Part shown: positions 53,961 through 59,219 of the stretch, one piece after another
Layout of the letters: every line of letters starts with the position of its first letter
Position numbering within the stretch: position 1 is the stretch's first letter
Origin: Muribaculaceae bacterium
Lineage (GTDB): Bacteria > Bacteroidota > Bacteroidia > Bacteroidales > Muribaculaceae
Direction: 5' to 3'
Assembly: GCA_022509125.1 (NCBI GenBank)
Contig: JAFLTU010000011.1
Location: forward strand, 1-59,219
Length of the DNA stretch: 59,219 nucleotides
Notes under the pieces: generated by a model
What the model saw: only the letters and a program-made list of their open reading frames with translations
Databases searched by the model: none
Told to the model about the DNA's origin: nothing
Made by a program: the position numbers and the translations under genes

Positions 53961-54626
53961 TTACTTCTTCTGGTTCCGATATTGTGGCAGCAACGGCACC
54001 GGATATTTCTCAAACAGAGTTTGAACCGCCTCTGCTATCCCGGAAAGATTCCTGAATTGAGAGTCACCGTTTTCTAGGATCGTAGCAACCGACGATGAGA
54101 AGAGAGCCTCTTTGTCGGCCATGTCAACAATATCCATCGTCAAAACTCCCTCTTTGTATATTCCTGTCACAACCTGTGCGTTAGGATTCCAATAATAGGT
54201 GCGAGGCATCATGAAGAATGGTGCGTAGCCGGGAGGTGGACCAGGAGGCGGTCCTCCGTATGGGAACCAGTTCATCGGCGGTGGTCCGATCGGTCCCGGT
54301 GGAGGTGCCAGTGATGAGATAGGTTCTGTGTAAACCTGATTCTTCACTGTCAATCCGAGGTTGATTACAATCGGGGAGGCGGGATCTTCAACATATCCAC
54401 GCTCCACCATCTGTTCTCTCACGGCTGCCGCGATGTTATAATACGTCACGAGTTCCATCCCCGGTGGCAACTTTCCCTCTCCCGGAGTGATAATCCGGAA
54501 CGTATGGAAATCCGCAAGGTTTGCATTGTTGTAAACCTCCGAATTCACAAGCGAGAAGGTGCTACACGAACTCATCGTGGCCATCAAAACGGCACTCAGG
54601 GCTAACAGGCTTTTCTTTAGTCTCAT
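53961..54626 (-). CDS. DUF4136-family lipoprotein with proline-rich insert
   Basis: A 221-residue protein with lipoprotein signal (MRLKKSLLALSAVLM, lipobox MSSC, Cys21). The N-terminal part (30-100) has FHTFRIITPGEGKLPPG and ERGYVEDPASPIVINLGLTV, typical of DUF4136; the C-terminal strand-helix segment (DIVDMADKEALFSSSV) closes the domain. Between them is a loop of about 30 residues made mostly of Pro, Gly, Tyr and Phe (about 107-140). DUF4136 proteins are outer membrane lipoproteins of unknown role. Transcribed toward prmC. Confidence 0.85.
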   Translation of the reverse strand: MRLKKSLLALSAVLMATMSSCSTFSLVNSEVYNNANLADFHTFRIITPGEGKLPPGMELVTYYNIAAAVREQMVERGYVEDPASPIVINLGLTVKNQVYTEPISSLAPPPGPIGPPPMNWFPYGGPPPGPPPGYAPFFMMPRTYYWNPNAQVVTGIYKEGVLTMDIVDMADKEALFSSSVATILENGDSQFRNLSGIAEAVQTLFEKYPVPLLPQYRNQKK

Positions 54627-54798
54627 ATCCTTGATGTTGTCGTTAATTTCTTTTCTCTTTGTTGTCGCTGATTAAAGGTTGAAGGCCTTTTCATTATCTT
54701 AGCCTCAAAACCTCTTTAACATTCTAACACACTCTTTATCCCTTTTGTTCAATTAAAATCCGTAACTTTGCACATATTCCAAAAATAAAATCAGGAAT
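54627..54798. other. Intergenic stretch without a gene
   Basis: About 170 nt before the repeat block. A TAACTTTG box is present at 54763-54770 on the plus strand, but no TTTG is found 20 nt before it. No ORF or RNA seen. It is the likely upstream region of the DUF4136 gene on the other strand. Confidence 0.3.
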
Positions 54799-54918
54799 AA
54801 TGATTATCCTCTATTTTCCTCAGACACCGAATTGTAGTGACATCGCTTGCGATGTCTTACAGAAATTTACAAAATTATTAACCAATCAGACATGGCACGC
54901 CATGTCCCTACAATCCTC
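54799..54918 (+). repeat. REP-like repeat unit, copy 1
   Basis: The unit begins AATGATTATCCTCTATTTT and holds two perfect palindromes: GACATCGC-TT-GCGATGTC (54839-54856), extended by TGTA and TACA flanks, and GACATGGC-AC-GCCATGTC (54889-54906). The second is followed by CCCTACAATCCTC. The context resembles extragenic palindromes mobilised by TnpA_REP-type transposases, but no transposase is in the window. Confidence 0.8.
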
Positions 54919-54938
54919 TGATTCCAATTATAATTTTT

Positions 54939-55055
54939 AATGAGTATCCTCTATTTTCCTTAAAGCCTAATTGTAAGGACATCGCGTGCGATGTCTTACA
55001 ACTAGTTATGTAATATATTGTATCAGACATGGCACGCCATGTTCCTACAATCCTC
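54939..55055 (+). repeat. REP-like repeat unit, copy 2
   Basis: Direct repeat of copy 1, 140 nt downstream. Palindromes GACATCGC-GT-GCGATGTC (54978-54995) and GACATGGC-AC-GCCATGTT (55026-55043, one mismatch). The head is nearly identical, while the spacer between the two palindromes differs, so the palindromes are the conserved part. Confidence 0.8.
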
Positions 55056-55073
55056 CACAATCGAAAAAAACTT

Positions 55074-55206
55074 AAACTATAAACCCTAAACCATAAACCG
55101 AAAACCGAAAACTGAAAACCCCAAACCTAAACCCACAAACCATATACCATAAACCTTAAACCATAAACCATAAACCGTAAACCGTAAACCCTAAACCGTA
55201 AACCAA
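55074..55206 (+). repeat. Heptamer array, 19 units, before the rhomboid gene
   Basis: Nineteen consecutive 7-nt units in strict register, consensus AAACCNT/AAACCGA, for example AAACCCT, AAACCAT, AAACCGT, ending AAACCAA 4 nt before the ATG at 55211. Units vary mainly in the last two bases, while the AAAC core is nearly fixed. The array takes up the place where a leader and ribosome binding region would lie. Confidence 0.85.
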
Positions 55207-55210
55207 ATAA

Positions 55211-55978
55211 ATGTTTCGAAATGGATTCAGAGGTATGGTGGCTTCAATCCCACCAGTCACCAAAAACCTCATCATCATAAACATCATTGTCTGGGCTGTG
55301 GAAGCTATATTTCCCCGGTTCGGACAGACTATAATACGTGTCCTGGGCTTACATCTCTGGGGCGCTTCTCAATTTAACCCTATTCAATTTATAACTTACC
55401 TTTTCGTCCACGCACAAACTAACCCTTGGCATCTCCTCTTCAATATGTTTTCTTTGTGGATGTTTGGTTCGGTGCTGGAACGGGTATGGGGCTCCAAACG
55501 ATATTTCATGTTCTATTTCGTTTGCGGAATAGGGGCCGCATTGGTGCAGGAAATAGTATGGACCTGCACATGGATGCATGATTACGTCAGCGGCATAGCC
55601 CAACTTAACGGTCTCACCTACGACCACATGAAAGAAATAGTAGACCAGGCTCTGAGGGCCCACGACTCAGGCTTCTCTTCCGCTGTGGCCTCCTTCAAAA
55701 ACAGCTTCGTCACAATCGGTGCCTCGGGTGCCATCTACGGTCTCCTGCTGGGTTATGCTTTCGTTTTCCCCAACCAACCGCTCTATCTTTTCTTCATCCC
55801 TTATCCCATCAAGGCCAAATATATGATGATAGGCTACGGAGTCATTGAATTCTTCCTCGGATTCAACGCCTCCGATTCCGTTGCCCATTTCGCTCACCTC
55901 GGCGGTATGCTCTTTGGAATCATTATACTACTCATCTGGCGCAAAAACGGAACTCTCCGAGGAAACCCTTTCTATTAA
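55211..55978 (+). CDS. Rhomboid-family intramembrane serine protease
   Basis: A 255-residue membrane protein with about six helices. HxxxN is present as HLLFN (74-78), the nucleophile is Ser172 in GASGAIYG, and the catalytic His is His229 in AHLGG. The WR-like motif of loop 1 is weaker (RVWGSKR near 91-97). Rhomboids cleave transmembrane segments of membrane proteins. A 50-residue extracytoplasmic insertion (about 115-165) lies between helices and is longer than usual. The ATG is directly preceded by the heptamer array. Confidence 0.94.
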   Translation: MFRNGFRGMVASIPPVTKNLIIINIIVWAVEAIFPRFGQTIIRVLGLHLWGASQFNPIQFITYLFVHAQTNPWHLLFNMFSLWMFGSVLERVWGSKRYFMFYFVCGIGAALVQEIVWTCTWMHDYVSGIAQLNGLTYDHMKEIVDQALRAHDSGFSSAVASFKNSFVTIGASGAIYGLLLGYAFVFPNQPLYLFFIPYPIKAKYMMIGYGVIEFFLGFNASDSVAHFAHLGGMLFGIIILLIWRKNGTLRGNPFY

Positions 55979-56034
55979 AATCTTAAATCCATTCCCTTTT
56001 GCTTGCCTTTAAGCTCATATCGCCCTTCTTCTTC

Positions 56035-57120
56035 ATGGCCATGAGAATCATTTCCGTGATCGTCTATCTGGCCACTATCATTGCGGCTTTTGGTGGCAAG
56101 GTGAATCCCGACTATCTCACATTTCCCGCTCTTCTTTGTCTTGCTTTCCCTTTCTTGGCCATCCTCTCTATTGTTTTAATAATTTTTTGGGCTCTCTGCC
56201 GCAAAATCATCTTCTGCGCCTTCGGCATTTTCACAATTGTGATATGCCTCACTCCCATGAGCGATGCCTTCCCTCTTGGAAGTCCAAGAAATGCCGTAGG
56301 CAACGAACCGGTCTTCAAAATAATTTCCTGGAATGTGATCCATACGCGCGACATCCGTCAACCTAATTTCCCGGGCAACCGGGCTGTAGACTATATGATC
56401 AATTCCGGGGCCGATATTATTTGTCTCACGGAACTCAGATATTTTTCGCGCCGCGATATGCCAAATTTCTCCGACGCACTTAGAGACTCTCTTTTCTCTG
56501 TCTATCCCTTCCACGCCGGACTCAACTCAACAGATATTAAAATCCTTTCAAAGTATCCGGTGGAACGCCTCGGCAAAATCGGCTTTAACGACACCGGAAG
56601 CACAAGCTTCGATTTCTTCCTCGTGAAATTCCCTCAAGGAAGGGAGCTGGTCGTGGCAATGGCTCATCTTTATTCCTATGGCCTATCGGAGGAAGAACGT
56701 CAGGTGGTCACTGAAATTAATTCTATGCAGTCAGCCAAATCGAGCATGAAAGAGTTTAAAGGGTCAATTCGCCAGAAACTCCGAAAGGCCTTCAGAGGCC
56801 GTGCGGACGACGCCACTAAGCTGCGAGAAGAAATCGACGACATTTCTCCAGATGTCCCCCTAATTGTCTGCGGCGATTTCAACGATGTCCCGGCTTCATG
56901 GACCTATAATATTGTCAGAGGAGACGACATGAGAGACGCCTACGCTGAAACCAATTTCGGGCCGGCGATTACCTACAATCTTCATGCCTTCTATTTCCAT
57001 ATAGACCAAATGCTCTATCGAGGCCCCATTATGGCCCTCGACCTGACTGTAGGCAAAATTAACACTTCCGACCATTACCCTCTGATCGGCGAATTCCAAT
57101 TCCTAAACCCAAAACCATAA
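56035..57120 (+). CDS. Endonuclease/exonuclease/phosphatase-family membrane protein
   Basis: About 361 residues. The frame opens with TTG at 55999, but ATG 56035 fits better. Two to three N-terminal membrane helices (about 5-80) precede an EEP domain with ISWNVIHTRD, ICLTELRY (metal-binding Glu), CGDFNDVPAS and SDHYPLIGEF (catalytic His). Related proteins act on nucleic acids, phospholipids or inositol phosphates; the substrate is unknown. The last codons are made from the heptamer repeat that leads into the next gene. Confidence 0.9.
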   Translation: MAMRIISVIVYLATIIAAFGGKVNPDYLTFPALLCLAFPFLAILSIVLIIFWALCRKIIFCAFGIFTIVICLTPMSDAFPLGSPRNAVGNEPVFKIISWNVIHTRDIRQPNFPGNRAVDYMINSGADIICLTELRYFSRRDMPNFSDALRDSLFSVYPFHAGLNSTDIKILSKYPVERLGKIGFNDTGSTSFDFFLVKFPQGRELVVAMAHLYSYGLSEEERQVVTEINSMQSAKSSMKEFKGSIRQKLRKAFRGRADDATKLREEIDDISPDVPLIVCGDFNDVPASWTYNIVRGDDMRDAYAETNFGPAITYNLHAFYFHIDQMLYRGPIMALDLTVGKINTSDHYPLIGEFQFLNPKP

Positions 57121-57153
57121 ACCGTAAACCATAAACTGAAAACCATAAACCAA
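57105..57153 (+). repeat. Heptamer array, 7 units, overlapping the gene end
   Basis: Seven units in register (AAACCCA, AAACCAT, AAACCGT, AAACCAT, AAACTGA, AAACCAT, AAACCAA), ending 1 nt before the M3 peptidase ATG. The first two units lie inside the 3' end of the preceding gene and supply its final residues and stop. Confidence 0.8.
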
Positions 57154-57154
57154 C

Positions 57155-59219
57155 ATGAAAACATTTAAACTGGCATTGGCGGCTCTCTGCTGCCTCGCCG
57201 CAATCCCTCCGGCTATGGCCCAAGAAAGAAAAAACCCATTCCTCTCCCCTTATGAAAATGAATATCAAATCCCTCCTTTCGATCAAATCCAAGTCAGCGA
57301 CTTCATCCCGGCGATAAAGGCAGGTATCAAACAGCAGCAGGAAAACATCCGCTCAATCGTTGTCAAACGTTCTGTGCCCGACTTCGACAACACTATCCTT
57401 CCCCTCGAAAACATCTCTCCTATTCTCGATCGGGTTGCTCAAGTGTTCTACCACTACGACGGAGCGCTTTCCACCGATGAATTCGCTCAAATGGCAGAAG
57501 AGGCCATCCCTCTCCTAAATGAGGCTGCCAATCAAATCAATCTGGATCCTATGCTTTTCGACAGGGTGAAGGCCGTCTACGATCGCAGAAACGAAATGGG
57601 ACTGAATCCGGTGCAAATCCGTGTGGTGGAAAAATACTACCGTCAATTCGCAGAACAGGGCGCAGCTCTTCCGGAAGATAAAAAGAAGGAGCTGATAAAA
57701 GTGAACGACGAGCTCTCAAAGCTTTTCATTCAGTATAATAAAAACCTCCTCAACGCCACCAACAATTTCTTCGTGACGGTCTATGACGAGGCCGACCTCG
57801 CAGGCCTCCCGGAGTCATCCGTGGCTATGGCAGCTGACGAGGCAAAGGCCAGAGGTCTCGATGGCCTTTGGGTTTTCACTCTCCATGCTCCAAGCCGTCT
57901 GCCGGTGCTTCAAAATGCCGATAATCGGGGACTTCGCGAAGCCATCTATAAGGGTTATACTACTCTTGCTTCTTATGGCGACAACAACAACTATCCCGTG
58001 ATCGAGCAAATCATTAAACTCAGGGCAGAAAAAGCCAAAATCATGGGTTTTGACAATTTCGCCCAGATGATGACTTCACGCGTGATGGCCGGCACTCCCG
58101 AAGCTGCCACCAACCTTCTCCTCCAGGTATTTGAACCCGCAGTGAAACGCAGCCATGAAGAAGTGGCCGATATGCAGGCTATAGTTGACGAAGAGGGTGG
58201 AAATTTCAAAATCGCTCCCTGGGACTACTATTACTATGCCGATAAGGTGAAGAAAAAGAAATTTGACCTCGACGAGAGTGAAGTGAGACCTTATTTCACG
58301 CTCGACAATGTTCTTAACGGCCTCTTCACTGCTGCTGAAAAACTCTACGGAATCAAGATGGTGGAAATCCCCGATGCTCCCAAATGGATGGACGAAGTCA
58401 CTGTCTATAATGTCGTGGATTCAAAAACAGGGGAACACGTTGCTATATTTATGACCGATTATTTCCCACGGTCTACAAAACGCCAAGGAGCCTGGATGGA
58501 ACAGATGCAGAGTTCCGGCCTTTATGAAGATGGACCAAGACGCCCGATCGTCTATAACATCGGCAACTTCACTCGCCCGGCCGGCGACACTCCCGCTCTC
58601 CTGACAATTGATGAAGTGGAAACTACTTTCCATGAGTTCGGGCATGCTCTCCAATCTATGCTCTCCCAAGCCCCCTACCGTTCGATTGCCGGCACAAACG
58701 TAGATCGTGACTATGTGGAACTCTCATCTCAGTTCAATGAACACTGGGCTTTCGCTCCGGAACTCCTGAAAGTCTATGCCAAACATTACAAAACCGGTGA
58801 AACAATTCCCGATGACCTTATTGAAAAACTCAACAATTCATCCAAATTCAATCAAGGATTTGTGACCACCGAACTTGCGGGAGCGGCCCTTCTTGACTTG
58901 GAATGGGGTAAAAACGACGGCCAGAACGTCGATGTCCCGGCCTTCGAAGCTGCAGTGGCTGAAAAAATTGGAATGCCCGAAGAAATAACCTTCCGTTACC
59001 GTTCTCCATATTTCAAACATATTTTCGGCGATGATGGCTATGCTTCCGGCTACTATACCTATCTTTGGAGCCAGGTGCTCGAAGCCGATGCATTCGAACT
59101 TTTCGAACAAAACGGAATCTTCGACCCCGAAACTGCAGCTAAGTTCAAGGCTACAATCCTTGAGACCGGCGACACCGAAGACCCGATGGTGCTCTTCGAA
59201 CGTTTCCGCGGTCATAAAC
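57155..59219 (+). CDS. dcp: M3-family peptidyl-dipeptidase (Dcp-like), C-terminus missing
   Basis: 688 codons are visible, and the frame is open at the window edge. A signal peptide (MKTFKLALAALCC to PAMAQ) is followed by NPFLSPYENEYQIPPFD, the normal N-terminal Dcp block. The zinc site HEFGH is at residues 493-497, with Glu522 (YVELSS) as third ligand. M3 peptidases of this group remove C-terminal dipeptides from short peptides. The last residues seen (LFERFRGHK) are near the family end, so only about 15-25 residues should be missing. Exported, so likely periplasmic peptide degradation. Confidence 0.94.
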   Translation, partial: MKTFKLALAALCCLAAIPPAMAQERKNPFLSPYENEYQIPPFDQIQVSDFIPAIKAGIKQQQENIRSIVVKRSVPDFDNTILPLENISPILDRVAQVFYHYDGALSTDEFAQMAEEAIPLLNEAANQINLDPMLFDRVKAVYDRRNEMGLNPVQIRVVEKYYRQFAEQGAALPEDKKKELIKVNDELSKLFIQYNKNLLNATNNFFVTVYDEADLAGLPESSVAMAADEAKARGLDGLWVFTLHAPSRLPVLQNADNRGLREAIYKGYTTLASYGDNNNYPVIEQIIKLRAEKAKIMGFDNFAQMMTSRVMAGTPEAATNLLLQVFEPAVKRSHEEVADMQAIVDEEGGNFKIAPWDYYYYADKVKKKKFDLDESEVRPYFTLDNVLNGLFTAAEKLYGIKMVEIPDAPKWMDEVTVYNVVDSKTGEHVAIFMTDYFPRSTKRQGAWMEQMQSSGLYEDGPRRPIVYNIGNFTRPAGDTPALLTIDEVETTFHEFGHALQSMLSQAPYRSIAGTNVDRDYVELSSQFNEHWAFAPELLKVYAKHYKTGETIPDDLIEKLNNSSKFNQGFVTTELAGAALLDLEWGKNDGQNVDVPAFEAAVAEKIGMPEEITFRYRSPYFKHIFGDDGYASGYYTYLWSQVLEADAFELFEQNGIFDPETAAKFKATILETGDTEDPMVLFERFRGHK

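Noticed and set aside
54763-54770. TAACTTTG box upstream of the REP-like units
   Set aside because: No TTTG lies 20 nt upstream (the nearest is 15 nt away), and the next gene on that strand is 440 nt downstream behind repeats; not enough to call a promoter.
54799-55206. Considered as a CRISPR array
   Set aside because: Only two long units, with palindromes and no unique spacers of constant length; the heptamers are contiguous without spacers, and no cas genes are nearby.

Overview
The window looks like chromosomal DNA of a Bacteroidota member, most likely order Bacteroidales (a gut lineage such as Muribaculaceae is plausible but unproven). Evidence: several promoters fit the Bacteroidetes primary sigma pattern (TTTG, 20 nt, TAnnTTTG); classical Shine-Dalgarno sequences are scarce; and the gene set is typical (Na+-Nqr complex, DUF4292/EnvC pair, DUF4136 lipoprotein, AAA/PD-(D/E)XK family protein, WbsX-type glycosyltransferase). 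No phage, CRISPR array, rRNA or transposase was seen.

Layout. 1-49: tRNA with CAU anticodon, cut by the window edge. 389-5563: five tightly packed genes for exported proteins, one a caspase-fold (C14-like) protease candidate. 5707-7392: exported TPR protein with its own terminator. 7510-13598: complete nqrABCDEF sodium-pumping NADH:quinone oxidoreductase. 13690-19798: glyA and a sulfur amino acid block (patB-like, metY-like, metX, homoserine dehydrogenase). 19813-28005: housekeeping and envelope genes (DUF4292, EnvC-like, TPR, dut, ferredoxin, MscS channel, ndk, M23 endopeptidase).

28423-51696 is a surface polysaccharide (O-antigen or capsule type) locus, opened by a near-consensus promoter and a leader of about 230 nt. 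It has two parts. The first (28423-35210) holds a Wzx flippase, a VioA-like sugar aminotransferase, an ATP-grasp ligase, an opine-dehydrogenase-family enzyme and a cobalamin-binding mutase-like protein. Members of one palindromic repeat family lie on both sides of it. I infer a pathway that makes an unusual (possibly rearranged, opine-type) amino acid and couples it to an amino sugar; this is the most interesting system in the window. The second part (37048-50358) is very AT-rich over much of its length and holds seven glycosyltransferases, two hexapeptide acyltransferases, an EpsG/Wzy-type polymerase and a three-enzyme set for UDP-L-FucNAc or UDP-L-QuiNAc. GDP-L-fucose synthase follows. No initiating phosphoglycosyltransferase and no GDP-mannose dehydratase is present in the window.

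51699-59219: comF, recX, prmC, a DUF4136 lipoprotein, a repeat-rich intergenic stretch (REP-like palindromes, then a 19-unit heptamer array), rhomboid protease, an endonuclease/exonuclease/phosphatase-family protein, and an M3 peptidyl-dipeptidase cut by the right edge. A-rich 7-nt repeats sit directly before three start codons (nqrF, rhomboid, M3 peptidase).
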